A stretch of DNA of 64,000 nt from Chryseobacterium arachidis (GCF_900129245.1 NZ_FQUT01000002.1:62001-126000), one strand, 5' to 3'; positions 34,888 to 44,148 are shown, numbered from the stretch's first letter. The notes: generated by a model from the sequence alone, not told the origin. Numbers and translations: made by a program.

Positions 34888-35490
34888 ATGAAAAATATAC
34901 TTCATATCATTACAAGTCCGAGAGCAGAAGTTTCTGCAAGTAGAAAATTAGGAAAAGCTGTTGTTAAAAAAATTCAGGAAAAATATGCTGATGCCGTTGT
35001 TAAAGAACGTGATCTGACAAAAAACTTAGTTCCGCTTTTGGAAGAAGTGCACATCAACACCTTTTTCTCTCCGGCAGAAAATCATTCTCCTGAGCAAGCG
35101 GAAATCAATGAATATTCTCAGGGATTAATTTCAGAATTACAGGAAGCAGATATTATCGTTATTGATTCTCCGATGTACAATTTCTCGGTTCCGGCTACTC
35201 TTAGAGCTTATTTTGATTTTACTTCGAGAGCAGGATATACTTTTAAATATGATGAAAACGGTCCAAAAGGCTTATTGAATAACAAAAAATTATACATCGC
35301 CTTCACTTCTGGCAATATTTATTCCGAAGGTCCTAATCAAATTTACGACTCTAATGTACCTTACATTAAAAACGTTTTTGGATTTTATGGAGTAACGGAT
35401 GTCAGCGTTTTCCGTGCTGAAGGTTTGGCGATTCCGGGAATTATGGAAAATTCTTTGGAAAAAGCGATTGAAGGGATTACTATTGATTAA
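34888..35490 (+). CDS. azoR: FMN-dependent NADH-azoreductase (AzoR-like)
   Basis: A 200-residue flavodoxin-fold quinone/azo reductase. The phosphate-binding SPRAEVSASRKL segment is at 10-21, PMYNFSVPATLRAYFDF binds the isoalloxazine ring, and RAGYTFKYDENGPKGLL is typical of AzoR. Cytosolic; protects against quinone stress using NADH. Divergent from an HxlR regulator that probably controls it. Confidence 0.9.
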   Translation: MKNILHIITSPRAEVSASRKLGKAVVKKIQEKYADAVVKERDLTKNLVPLLEEVHINTFFSPAENHSPEQAEINEYSQGLISELQEADIIVIDSPMYNFSVPATLRAYFDFTSRAGYTFKYDENGPKGLLNNKKLYIAFTSGNIYSEGPNQIYDSNVPYIKNVFGFYGVTDVSVFRAEGLAIPGIMENSLEKAIEGITID

Positions 35491-35513
35491 TTTTTAATAA
35501 CTATTAGTAAATT

Positions 35514-35548
35514 AATCCTTGTCAAGGTTTAGAACCTTGACAAGGATT
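35514..35548 (+). terminator. ATCCTTGTCAAGGTT hairpin (family E copy 2), terminator of azoR
   Basis: ATCCTTGTCAAGGTT and AACCTTGACAAGGAT pair perfectly and are followed by a T run, about 24 bp after the azoR stop. The same hairpin in degenerate form is at 21190. Confidence 0.8.
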
Positions 35549-35615
35549 TTTCATTTAAAAATCTGCGTGAGAAATAAATAAGTTTTGGTAAAGCTAATTT
35601 TTGATATTATACAAT

Positions 35616-35640
35616 AAAAAAAGCGGATTAAAATCCGCTC
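35616..35640 (-). terminator. terminator of the dihydroorotase gene
   Basis: On the minus strand AGCGGATT-TT-AATCCGCT is followed by TTTTTTTATTG, 36 bp after the stop. Confidence 0.8.
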
Positions 35641-35675
35641 TTCTATTGATATAATGATGGTATTCTAATTTATTC

Positions 35676-37007
35676 CTAAACTTCAAAAAGCAGACGTTCC
35701 CCGAATTTCTGTTCATTGATCTTTCCATTTTCATATACCAGATTTCCGTTGACAAAAGTGTGGGTAACTTTAGAATGAAAATTCATTCCTTCCAATGGGC
35801 TCCAGCCGCATTTGTAAAGGATGTTTTCTTTTTCTACCGTCCAGTTTTCATTTAAATCCACCAAAACTAAGTCTGCTTTATAACCTTCTCTCACAAAACC
35901 TCTTTTTTCCACTCTGAAAAGAATGGCAGGATTATGAGCCATTTTTTCAACGATTTTCTCTAAAGAAATTTTACCGTTTTTATAATTTTCCAACATTACC
36001 ACCAAAGAATGTTGAACCAAAGGCGCTCCGGAAGGACATTTTAAATATGTATTTTGTTTTTCTTCCCATGTGTGGGGCGCATGATCCGTTGCAATCACAT
36101 CGATTCTATCGTCCAACAAGGCTTCCCAAAGTCCGTCTTTGTCTTTTTGGGTTTTTACGGCAGGATTCCATTTAATTAATCCGCCTTTTGTTTCATAATC
36201 TTCATTGGTAAAAGTAAGATGATGAACGCAAACTTCCGCTGTGATTTTTTTATCTTTTAGCGGAATATCATTTCTGAACAGTTCCGTTTCTTTTGCCGTT
36301 GATAAATGAAAAACATGAAGTCTCGCTCCCGTTTTTTTTGCCAATTCGATTGCTTTTGACGAAGATTTATAACAGGCCTCCTCACTTCTGATCAAATGAT
36401 GGAATTTTACAGGAATATCTTCACCATACTCATCCATATATTTCTGAGTATTGGCTTTAATGGTCGCTTCATCTTCGCAATGAACGGCAATCAGCATTTT
36501 TGTATTGCTGAAAATATTTTCAAGTGTTTCAGGATTGTCAACCAGCATATTTCCAGTCGAAGAACCTAGAAATAATTTAATTCCGGGAACGTTTCTTGGA
36601 TTTGTTTTTAAAACTTCTTCCAGATTATCATTCGTTCCTCCCATCATAAACCCATAATTTGCGTAGGCTTTTTGAGCAGCAATTTCGTATTTATCTGCCA
36701 ATAATTCCTGTGTTACAGCATTCGGAACAGTGTTGGGCTGGTCGATAAAACTTGTTGTTCCACCCGCAATTGCCGCACGAGACTCAGTTTCAATTTCGCC
36801 TTTATGGGTTAAACCCGGCTCACGGAAATGTACCTGGTCATCGATTACACCCGGTAAAAGATATTTTCCCGAACCATCAATAATCTGATCTGCTTCTTCA
36901 GAAATCAGGGAGTCTATTTTGGAAATTAAATCGTTTTCGATAAGAATATCACCTGAGAAAATTTTTCCTTCATTGACGATTTGGGTATTTTTTATAAGAA
37001 TTTTCAT
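35676..37007 (-). CDS. pyrC: dihydroorotase
   Basis: A 443-residue amidohydrolase that closes carbamoyl-aspartate to dihydroorotate in pyrimidine synthesis. Blocks are LPGVIDDQVHFREPGLTHKG (51-70), IDQPNTVP, HCEDEAT, HVFHLSTAKET and ATDHAPHTWEEK near residue ~306. The first zinc motif reads QVH instead of the textbook HxH, which I recall as usual in Bacteroidota enzymes. A hydantoinase-like role is possible but less likely given the HFREPG and DHAPH blocks. Confidence 0.9.
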   Translation of the reverse strand: MKILIKNTQIVNEGKIFSGDILIENDLISKIDSLISEEADQIIDGSGKYLLPGVIDDQVHFREPGLTHKGEIETESRAAIAGGTTSFIDQPNTVPNAVTQELLADKYEIAAQKAYANYGFMMGGTNDNLEEVLKTNPRNVPGIKLFLGSSTGNMLVDNPETLENIFSNTKMLIAVHCEDEATIKANTQKYMDEYGEDIPVKFHHLIRSEEACYKSSSKAIELAKKTGARLHVFHLSTAKETELFRNDIPLKDKKITAEVCVHHLTFTNEDYETKGGLIKWNPAVKTQKDKDGLWEALLDDRIDVIATDHAPHTWEEKQNTYLKCPSGAPLVQHSLVVMLENYKNGKISLEKIVEKMAHNPAILFRVEKRGFVREGYKADLVLVDLNENWTVEKENILYKCGWSPLEGMNFHSKVTHTFVNGNLVYENGKINEQKFGERLLFEV

Positions 37008-37102
37008 GTACTTCTTTTAGAGATTAGATTCATATTGCACAAATTTAATATTTTCAAAACTGATTTTTAAACATCAATCAGAAAATTGTGAATTCTAATA
37101 TT

Positions 37103-37110
37103 TACATTTG
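37103..37110 (+). promoter_or_regulatory. -7 element of the envelope operon
   Basis: TACATTTG matches TAnnTTTG 18 bp before the TTG start at 37129. The overlapping TTG at 37108 is therefore unlikely to start translation. Confidence 0.5.
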
Positions 37111-37128
37111 CATTTTAAAAACCTAAAA

Positions 37129-38583
37129 TTGTATAAGAAACTATTTGGACAAACTGCTGTATACGGCCTTAGTTCGGTATTGGTAAGAATTTTCCCCTTT
37201 CTTATTGCACCCATCGTTACAAAAGCTTTCGGACCGTCTGCCTCTTCTCCTTTTGTAGATTGGTATTCTATTGCCGGAGTAATTACCGTTTTCCTTACCC
37301 ACGGGATGGAAACTTCTTTTTTCCGTTTTGCACAGGAAGGTGATATTGATAAGAAAACATTGGTTTCCACTTGCGCATTAAGCATCTTGGGAACAGGATT
37401 TATTTATTTGCTGTTAGGATATGTTTTCAGGCAGGATCTTGCCAATGCTTTCGAAACTCCGGATCAGGTTAATTATTTGGTGATCTTCCTTTTCATCTTA
37501 TCTTTTGATGCCTTTTCCACGATTCCTTCTGCTGTTTTAAGACTCGAAGGAAAACCTGTTCAGTATATGCTTTCAAAGGTAATCGGGTCCTTGGTCTATT
37601 ATTTTTTGGTTGTATTTTTCATCAAATGGCTTCCACATTATCCCCATGGTATTTTAGGAATTAAATATGATCCTGAAATTGGAGTCGGTTATGTGTTCAT
37701 TGCCAATTTAGTGCAAAGCGTTATTACTTTAGCCATTGTAGGAAAAGAGTTTGTGAATTTCAGTTTCCGTAAATTCGATTTCAGCCTTTGGAAAAGAATT
37801 ATGAATTATTCCTGGCCGGTAATGATTGCAGGTCTTGCCGGGATTATCAACCAGACATTAGACCGACAGTTTTTAAAATATTTATTACCCAAAGAAGAAG
37901 CAAAACACCAGATTGGTGTTTACGGTGCGGTTTATAAAATTGCAACATTTATTACGGTTTTCAGGCAGGCCTACCAACTGGGAATTGAGCCATATTTTTT
38001 CTCAAGTTTTAAAGACAAAAACAATCATAAAACCTATGCCGTGTTAATGGATATTTTTGTGATCTGTAACTGTTTAATTTATATTGGATTAATGGTTAAC
38101 CTTCAATGGATTTCTGAAAAATATTTAAAAAATCCTCTTTATTATGAAGGAATCGAAATCATTCCTTTCGTGATGTTAGGTGCTTTATTTTTAGGAATTT
38201 ACCTGAATTTATCCATTTGGTACAAACTTTCGGATCAGACCCGGGTAGGCTTGTATATTTCTCTGATTGGGGCGGCTATTACGATATTCATCAACTTTAC
38301 ATTTATCCCCAAATACGGATACTGGGCCAGTGCCTTTGCCGCATTAATTACCTACTCCAGCATGATGATTATTTCTTATGTCTGGGGAAAAATACAGTAC
38401 CCCATTCATTATAATATAAAAAAGATCTCTATTTATCTTTCTTTGTCAATTATCATTTCTATGGTATCTTTTTACTACTTTAGAGCCAATTTTCTAATTG
38501 GGAACGGATTATTTCTTTTATTTATAGCATTTCTTGTTTATAATGAAAGAACCATGATCAATAAAATACTTAGAAGGTCTTAA
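37129..38583 (+). CDS. polysaccharide flippase family protein (Wzx/MATE-like)
   Basis: A 484-residue integral membrane protein with about 14 helices, of the oligosaccharide/polysaccharide transporter superfamily. It begins YKKLFGQTAVYGLSSVLVRIFPFLIAPIVTKAFGP and has the long helical-hairpin pattern throughout. It presumably flips a lipid-linked glycan. No ATG is near the N-terminus; the frame opens with TTG codons, and I choose TTG 37129 because TTG 37108 lies within the promoter -7 element. First gene of a run through ribA. Confidence 0.85.
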   Translation: MYKKLFGQTAVYGLSSVLVRIFPFLIAPIVTKAFGPSASSPFVDWYSIAGVITVFLTHGMETSFFRFAQEGDIDKKTLVSTCALSILGTGFIYLLLGYVFRQDLANAFETPDQVNYLVIFLFILSFDAFSTIPSAVLRLEGKPVQYMLSKVIGSLVYYFLVVFFIKWLPHYPHGILGIKYDPEIGVGYVFIANLVQSVITLAIVGKEFVNFSFRKFDFSLWKRIMNYSWPVMIAGLAGIINQTLDRQFLKYLLPKEEAKHQIGVYGAVYKIATFITVFRQAYQLGIEPYFFSSFKDKNNHKTYAVLMDIFVICNCLIYIGLMVNLQWISEKYLKNPLYYEGIEIIPFVMLGALFLGIYLNLSIWYKLSDQTRVGLYISLIGAAITIFINFTFIPKYGYWASAFAALITYSSMMIISYVWGKIQYPIHYNIKKISIYLSLSIIISMVSFYYFRANFLIGNGLFLLFIAFLVYNERTMINKILRRS

Positions 38584-38610
38584 AAAATAACTAAAAATTA
38601 AAATTCATTT

Positions 38611-39627
38611 ATGAAAATTATTGTTCCGATGGCTGGACGTGGTTCCAGATTACGTCCACATACACTGACAGTTCCAAAACCTCTCATTCCTATCGCAGGA
38701 AAACCGATTGTACAGAGATTAGTAGAAGATATTGCTAAAGTTGCAGGGGAAGAAATTGAAGAAGTAGCTTTTATCATTGGAGATTTTGGTCCGGAGATTG
38801 AAAAATCTTTAGTGCAGATCGCTGAAAAATTAGGAGCAAAAGGTAGTATTTATTATCAGAATGATCCTCTTGGGACGGCTCATGCGATCAAATGTGCAGA
38901 GCAATCCATGACAGGAGACGTCGTAATTGCTTTTGCAGATACTCTTTTCCGTGCAGATTTTGTTTTAGACAAAAATTCCGATGGGGTAATCTGGGTAAAA
39001 AGTGTGGAAGATCCTTCCGCTTTCGGAGTGGTGAAATTAGACAATTACGGTTTCATTACAGATTTTGTTGAAAAACCCAAAACTTTTGTTTCAGATCTTG
39101 CGATTATCGGGATTTATTATTTCAACAGCGCTGAAAAGCTAATGGACGAAATTAATTATATCATGGATAATGATATTAAGAACGGTGGCGAATATCAGTT
39201 AACTACAGCATTGGAAAACCTTAGATCAAAAGGAGCAAAATTTACTCTTGGAAAGGTAAACGACTGGATGGATTGCGGAAATAAAAATGCTACGGTAGAA
39301 ACCAACAGCAAAATTTTGGAGTACGAAAAAGAAGAAATGTCTCAATATCCTGCTTCAGCGCAGATTGAAAACTCATTGATCATTCAGCCTTGTTTTATCG
39401 GGGAAAACGTAAAGATTTCAAATTCAAAAGTGGGTCCCGGAGTTTCTTTGGGAAATAATACAATTGTGGTCAATTCAAATATTGAAAACTCATTAATTCA
39501 GGAAAATACAAGAATTAATCACGGAAATCTTTCCAATTCAATGATCGGGAATTCTGCTCAATATTTCGGAGTCGCAAGAGAAATTTCTTTGGGAGATTAT
39601 TCGGTTTTGGATTTTTTGTCTAAATAA
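38611..39627 (+). CDS. sugar nucleotidyltransferase with left-handed beta-helix tail
   Basis: A 338-residue NTP_transferase protein. The nucleotide motif is PMAGRGSRLRPHTLTVPKP (6-24), and the metal/catalytic blocks are FADTLF, FGVVKLD, FVEKPKTF and DWMDCGN. The C-terminal ~90 residues show hexapeptide-like strands (ENVKISNSKVGPGVSLGNN). It resembles glucose-1-phosphate thymidylyl- or uridylyltransferases. The sugar cannot be told. It follows the flippase by 27 bp, consistent with envelope glycan synthesis. Confidence 0.9.
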   Translation: MKIIVPMAGRGSRLRPHTLTVPKPLIPIAGKPIVQRLVEDIAKVAGEEIEEVAFIIGDFGPEIEKSLVQIAEKLGAKGSIYYQNDPLGTAHAIKCAEQSMTGDVVIAFADTLFRADFVLDKNSDGVIWVKSVEDPSAFGVVKLDNYGFITDFVEKPKTFVSDLAIIGIYYFNSAEKLMDEINYIMDNDIKNGGEYQLTTALENLRSKGAKFTLGKVNDWMDCGNKNATVETNSKILEYEKEEMSQYPASAQIENSLIIQPCFIGENVKISNSKVGPGVSLGNNTIVVNSNIENSLIQENTRINHGNLSNSMIGNSAQYFGVAREISLGDYSVLDFLSK

Positions 39628-39732
39628 TCTATAAGATAGAAAATATTTAACATAAATACAGTATATTCAGACCACACAAAATGTTTTGTGTGGTTTGGCG
39701 TTAATATTGCAACATTTTATCAAATTTTCAAC

Positions 39733-40578
39733 ATGAAAAAGTGGATTCCGTTACTTATTTTTACAATCCTGATCTACAGCTGTAAAGCCAGAAAAGTGGC
39801 CGGTGAGCTGAACCAGAATACAGATAGTCTTGCGATCGGGAATACAGAGCCCAACAATCCTGCCGACGATGGAAAAAATGTGGCAGACCGTCTCGATTTT
39901 TATCAGCGAATATATATCCACCCGGAGTTTACCTCTCTGAAAATCAACAGTAAAATAACGGCCGACAATATCAGAGTAAGTCCGCTCGATGCCGTTATCT
40001 ATATTGAAACAGATAAAAAAATTTGGTCGAGAATCGATTTTCTGTTCTTTAATGCAGCCAGAGCGATGATTACTCCTGAAGGAATTAAAGCCATGGATAA
40101 ATACAACAAAAATTATATTGATTCGGATTTCGATTATCTCAATAATCTTTTAAATGTAAATTTCATTGATTATAAAAATCTTGAAAAACTTCTCCTGGGA
40201 CGTACGTTTTTCACGTTAAGCAACAGAAATGCAAGAATCGTGAAAAATAGCGATGGCTATTTATTAGAATCTATTTCCAATATTAAAATATTAACGGAGA
40301 ACATCGAAAGAGACTACAAAATCACGATGCAGTATTCTGATGATTTTGATCTAACTAAGGTATATTTAAAGGATGCAAAATCCAACGATTCAATGGAAAT
40401 CACTTACAGCGATTGGGAATTGCAGCCTAATAATGTAAAGCTTCCGAAAAATGTTAAAATAATTATAAAAGGAAGCAAAAGCAGTCAGATTTTAATAGAA
40501 AATACGAAATTTGACTTTTCGAGGATGGATACACCCTATTCTGTGCCATCCAGTTACAAGAAAATTGAAATTAAATGA
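39733..40578 (+). CDS. DUF4292 domain-containing lipoprotein
   Basis: A 281-residue envelope lipoprotein; the signal peptide ends in IYSC with lipid acceptor C17. The frame opens 15 codons earlier, but the ATG at 39733 gives the signal peptide, so it is chosen. The body has the LolB/LolA-like pattern of DUF4292 (LKINSKITADNIRVSPLDAV, WSRIDFLFFNAARAMITPEGI). It may help lipoprotein or outer-membrane transport. Its stop overlaps the envC start (ATGA). Confidence 0.85.
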   Translation: MKKWIPLLIFTILIYSCKARKVAGELNQNTDSLAIGNTEPNNPADDGKNVADRLDFYQRIYIHPEFTSLKINSKITADNIRVSPLDAVIYIETDKKIWSRIDFLFFNAARAMITPEGIKAMDKYNKNYIDSDFDYLNNLLNVNFIDYKNLEKLLLGRTFFTLSNRNARIVKNSDGYLLESISNIKILTENIERDYKITMQYSDDFDLTKVYLKDAKSNDSMEITYSDWELQPNNVKLPKNVKIIIKGSKSSQILIENTKFDFSRMDTPYSVPSSYKKIEIK

Positions 40579-42140
40579 TTAAAAAATTTAGCTTTTTAAT
40601 AGGTATTTTATTGTTCGGATTCCACAATGGGCAGAATCAGAAAAAGGAACAGTTGCAAAAACAAAATGCCGAACTTAAAAAACAAATTGCACAAATAAAT
40701 ACAGACTTAGCGAAAACAAGAAATGAATCTAAACTTTCCATCGCGTATCTTAATAATGTTAATAAAAAACTGGCATTACGAGAGAAAGTTTACAACAATA
40801 CACAGAAAGAAAAAAGATTCATTGAGGACGATATCTATCTTCGTCAGCTGGAAATCAACCGCCAAAACAGGGAATTAAAGATTCTCAGAGAGAATTATGC
40901 AAAAGTTTTGGTTAATGCTTACAAAAACAAAGGGGTACAAAATAAAGTAACCTTTATTCTTTCTGCCAAAAATTTGGGAGAAGCTATCAGAAGGGTTCAA
41001 TATCTAAAACAATATTCGGACTATCAGGATAAAAAAGCTGCTGAAATTACCAATGCAGCTGCTAAAATAAAGCAGAATATTGCTCAAAAGCAAAATTCAG
41101 TAAAAGAAAAAGCCAATTTATTGGTCGCTCAACAGAAAGATTTAACCACCATCAATGCCGAACGAGCACAGAAGGAACAGTTGGTTTCAGATTTTAAGAA
41201 AAATGAATCCAAACTGGCGGGCGAACTGAAACAAAAACAGGCTCAGTCTAAAGCATTGGAGGGACAGATCCGAAGCATCATTGCAGAAGAAATAAGAATT
41301 GCAAAAGCTGAAGAAGAAGCGAGAAAAAAGGCAGAAGCAGAAAAAATACGCTTAGCAAAAATAGCTGCTGAAAGAGAAAAAGCAAGAATTGAAGCCGAGG
41401 CAAAAGCCAGAGCAGAAGCCCTGGAAAAAGAAAGATTAGCAGCTGAAGCCGAGGCAAGAAAAACAAGGGAATTAGCCGAAAAACGTGCGGAAGAAGAAAG
41501 AAAACGTAATGAAGAAGCTGCCAGATCTGAGGCTACGGCCAGAGACGAAGCAAGAAAAGTTGCTGCTAAAAAAGCATCTGACGAAGCAGCGGCAAGAGCA
41601 AAAGAAGCGGCAGATAAATTAGTAGCGGCAAGAGCTGCTGAATCAGCATTGGCAAAGAAAAAAGAAGATGATAAAAAAGCTGCTGAAACCAAAGCAATGA
41701 CCAATTACGGAGTTACTACTGTAGCCGGAAGTAACTTTGCAGACAACAAAGGGAGATTAGGATATCCAGCAGATAGAATAGGACAGATTACTCACCGCTT
41801 CGGAAGACATCCTCACCCTGTATTTAAAAATATTGATGAGGAAAATAACGGTATCAAGATTTCTGTTCCCTCAGGAACCCGTGCAAAATCTGTATTCCCA
41901 GGAACTGTATCATCAGTTTTAGCTAACAGTGACGGAACAAAAACAGTTATCCTGAAACACGGCAGTTACTTTACCATCTACTCCAATCTTGGAAGCGTAA
42001 GCGTTTCTAAGGGGCAGCAGGTATCAGCAGGTACTCCTGTAGGTGTTATAGGTCAGGATTTTGACGGCACGTACACCCTTGATTTCCAGGTATGGAACGG
42101 AAGTACACCAGTCGATCCTTTAGGTTGGGTTTCTTATTAA
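40575..42140 (+). CDS. murein hydrolase activator EnvC-like protein (degenerate LytM)
   Basis: A 521-residue exported protein. A signal peptide (~1-20) is followed by long coiled coils (~20-240), an Ala/Glu/Lys/Arg-rich charged helix (~240-370), and a C-terminal M23/LytM domain (~395-521). The domain has lost all four zinc or catalytic positions: NNGIKI for HxGxD, YSNL for YaHL, and LDFQVW for HxH. It should therefore activate amidases rather than cut peptidoglycan, like E. coli EnvC. It overlaps the DUF4292 gene by 4 bp and precedes tatA. Confidence 0.9.
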   Translation: MIKKFSFLIGILLFGFHNGQNQKKEQLQKQNAELKKQIAQINTDLAKTRNESKLSIAYLNNVNKKLALREKVYNNTQKEKRFIEDDIYLRQLEINRQNRELKILRENYAKVLVNAYKNKGVQNKVTFILSAKNLGEAIRRVQYLKQYSDYQDKKAAEITNAAAKIKQNIAQKQNSVKEKANLLVAQQKDLTTINAERAQKEQLVSDFKKNESKLAGELKQKQAQSKALEGQIRSIIAEEIRIAKAEEEARKKAEAEKIRLAKIAAEREKARIEAEAKARAEALEKERLAAEAEARKTRELAEKRAEEERKRNEEAARSEATARDEARKVAAKKASDEAAARAKEAADKLVAARAAESALAKKKEDDKKAAETKAMTNYGVTTVAGSNFADNKGRLGYPADRIGQITHRFGRHPHPVFKNIDEENNGIKISVPSGTRAKSVFPGTVSSVLANSDGTKTVILKHGSYFTIYSNLGSVSVSKGQQVSAGTPVGVIGQDFDGTYTLDFQVWNGSTPVDPLGWVSY

Positions 42141-42170
42141 AAAAAGACTAACTTTGTAAAAAATTTAGCA

Positions 42171-42377
42171 ATGAATACATTAACAATATTGTCATTATCT
42201 TGGCAACATATCTTAATCGTAGCAATACTTCTTGTTTTACTTTTCGGAGGTAAAAAAATTCCTGAATTAATGAGAGGAGTAGGCTCTGGTATTAAAGAAT
42301 TTAAAGATGCGGTGAAAGAAGAGGATAAACCGGGTTCTGAAAATAAGACAACAAATAATAACTCTTCTACCAACTAA
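42171..42377 (+). CDS. tatA: Sec-independent translocase TatA
   Basis: A 68-residue TatA/E protein. A single membrane helix (~10-25, WQHILIVAILLVLLFGG) with the FGGKKIPEL hinge is followed by an amphipathic helix (MRGVGSGIKEFKDAVKEED) and a polar Asn/Thr tail. It forms the pore of the twin-arginine translocon. tatC is not in the window. Thirty bp after envC, same operon. Confidence 0.92.
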   Translation: MNTLTILSLSWQHILIVAILLVLLFGGKKIPELMRGVGSGIKEFKDAVKEEDKPGSENKTTNNNSSTN

Positions 42378-42394
42378 AAAATTTTTATTAGTCA

Positions 42395-43003
42395 ATGAAT
42401 TTTACAGAGACTGCATGGAAAGTCTTCAATCAGTCTATTGAAGACTATCACGTATCTGATGACATTAACACTCTAATTAACAACCCGTTCGAAAAGGACA
42501 CTTTGGAACGAATTTTGTATGCTAAGAACTGGATTGATACCGTTCAATGGCATTTGGAAGATATAATTAGAGATGAAAATATTGATCCGGCTGAAGCTCT
42601 TAAGCTTAAGAGAACGATAGACTCCTCCAATCAGAAAAGAACTGATTTGGTAGAATTTATCGACAGTTGGTTTCTTAAAAAATTTGAAAATATTACTCCT
42701 AAACCAGACGCAAAAATTAATACCGAAACTATTGCATGGGCAGTAGACAGGCTATCCATTCTTGCTTTAAAGGTTTATCACATGTCATTAGAAGCCAACA
42801 GAGAATCTGCTTCAGAAGAACACAGAGCCAATTGTCAGGCAAAATTAGATGTTCTTCTTACCCAGCAGGAAGACCTTTCGACTTCTATCAATCAGTTGCT
42901 TGCTGATATTGAGAACGGGAATGTTAAGATGAAAGTGTACAAACAAATGAAAATGTACAATGATGAAAGTCTTAACCCAATCCTTTATCAAAAGGGGCAA
43001 TAG
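42395..43003 (+). CDS. DUF4254 domain-containing protein
   Basis: A 202-residue soluble helical protein. The family pattern includes WHLEDIIRDENIDPAEALKLKRTIDSSNQKRTDLVE and KVYHMSLEANR. Function unknown; DUF4254 genes usually lie close to envelope or glycosyltransferase genes, as here. 17 bp after tatA and 2 bp before the next lipoprotein gene, so part of the operon. Confidence 0.9.
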   Translation: MNFTETAWKVFNQSIEDYHVSDDINTLINNPFEKDTLERILYAKNWIDTVQWHLEDIIRDENIDPAEALKLKRTIDSSNQKRTDLVEFIDSWFLKKFENITPKPDAKINTETIAWAVDRLSILALKVYHMSLEANRESASEEHRANCQAKLDVLLTQQEDLSTSINQLLADIENGNVKMKVYKQMKMYNDESLNPILYQKGQ

Positions 43004-43005
43004 AA

Positions 43006-43464
43006 ATGAAACGAATATTTTTTTTTGGAGTACTGTTCATTATAATATCTTCTTGTGCAACGGAAAAGCCAAACTTTTCCCCATTGTCTACAAGTTTTTA
43101 TAGTGAAGCAAAAGGTTCTGATTCGGATAAAAAATCTAAAAACGGTATCGATATTAATATTAAGGAAAATGTAAACGCTTCTGAGATTTCTAATCTTATC
43201 GCTACCTTTCCTCAATTTAAAAATACAGCTTTAAATACCGAAATTACAGCATTAAAATACAGTTTACAAAACTATCTGTATGCCATTGATGCCAATAATC
43301 CGAGCGGAAAAAACAGAACCATTAAAGACTTCGAAAAATCTTACAAAAAAATACAAAAACTGAGACAGAATCTTAATAAAGATGATAATGAAGTTCTCAA
43401 CAGATATTTGGTAAGGCTTAAAACCAATATTTCTGCCATTGAAGATTCAATAAAAGGAAATTAA
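43006..43464 (+). CDS. small hypothetical lipoprotein
   Basis: A 152-residue protein with a lipobox (IISSC, acceptor C17). The rest is polar and helical (ISNLIATFPQFKNTALNTEI, YLYAIDANNPSGKNRTIKDFEKSYKKIQKLR). No family recognised. It is two bases after the DUF4254 stop and 17 bp before ribA. Confidence 0.75.
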   Translation: MKRIFFFGVLFIIISSCATEKPNFSPLSTSFYSEAKGSDSDKKSKNGIDINIKENVNASEISNLIATFPQFKNTALNTEITALKYSLQNYLYAIDANNPSGKNRTIKDFEKSYKKIQKLRQNLNKDDNEVLNRYLVRLKTNISAIEDSIKGN

Positions 43465-43481
43465 ACTAATTAGGAAATTTA

Positions 43482-44078
43482 ATGATTAAAATTCAGGCGG
43501 AATCCAATGTTCCTACGGAGCATGGAACTTTCCGAATGATAGCTTTATCCGAAAACGAAAACGACTGGATGCCCCACATGGCGATTGTTGCCGAAAATAC
43601 AGATTTTTCGAAACCTGTTAACGTGCGTTTCCATTCAGAATGTATTACCGGAGAAGTTTTCCATTCAAAAAAATGTGAATGTGGGCAGCAGCTGGATGCT
43701 GCCATGAAATATATCCATGAAAATGGAGGGATTATAGTTTATCTTCGACAGGAAGGAAGGAATATAGGGATCATTAATAAATTAAAAGCATACTCATTAC
43801 AGGAAAAAGGATTTGACACCGTAGAAGCCAACTTAAAATTAGGCCTTCCTGCGGATGACAGAAACTTTGGAGTAGCCATTGAAATCTTAAACTTATTAGG
43901 AGTAAAAGATATCAACCTTTTGACCAATAATCCTGAAAAGGTAAAATACGTTACAGAAAGCAATATTCATCTGAACTCGAGAATTCCTTTACAAATTCCG
44001 GCCAACGAAATCAGTAAAGGATATTTACAGACAAAGAAAGATTATTTTGGTCATTTACTTGATGATAATGACAACTAA
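43482..44078 (+). CDS. ribA: GTP cyclohydrolase II
   Basis: A 198-residue monofunctional GTP cyclohydrolase II, the first step of riboflavin synthesis. Zinc ligands are C54, C65 and C67 (HSECITGEVFHSKKCECGQQLD). The catalytic and GTP-binding block is YLRQEGRNIGIINKLKAY, and the C-terminal TNNPEKV segment is typical. There is no fused RibB domain. Last gene of the operon, closed by a terminator at 44086. Confidence 0.95.
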   Translation: MIKIQAESNVPTEHGTFRMIALSENENDWMPHMAIVAENTDFSKPVNVRFHSECITGEVFHSKKCECGQQLDAAMKYIHENGGIIVYLRQEGRNIGIINKLKAYSLQEKGFDTVEANLKLGLPADDRNFGVAIEILNLLGVKDINLLTNNPEKVKYVTESNIHLNSRIPLQIPANEISKGYLQTKKDYFGHLLDDNDN

Positions 44079-44085
44079 ATAAAGC

Positions 44086-44119
44086 AAAAGCTCCGAAATA
44101 AAATTCCGGAGCTTTTTTT
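44086..44119 (+). terminator. terminator of the envelope/ribA operon
   Basis: AAAAGCTCCG / CCGGAGCTTTT stem with a strong T run. Confidence 0.85.
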
Positions 44120-44148
44120 GTAATTATAAAAACTGAAAAGATATATTC

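Noticed and set aside
35676..37007. Inactive dihydroorotase because of QVH in place of HxH
   Set aside because: I recall the same replacement in Bacteroidota enzymes generally, and the remaining motifs are intact, so it is noted in the gene entry only.
41243..41704. 153-codon antisense ORF rich in Ala, Ser, Phe and Leu
   Set aside because: It is the complement of the Ala/Glu/Lys/Arg-rich coiled coil of the EnvC-like protein; long antisense frames are expected there.
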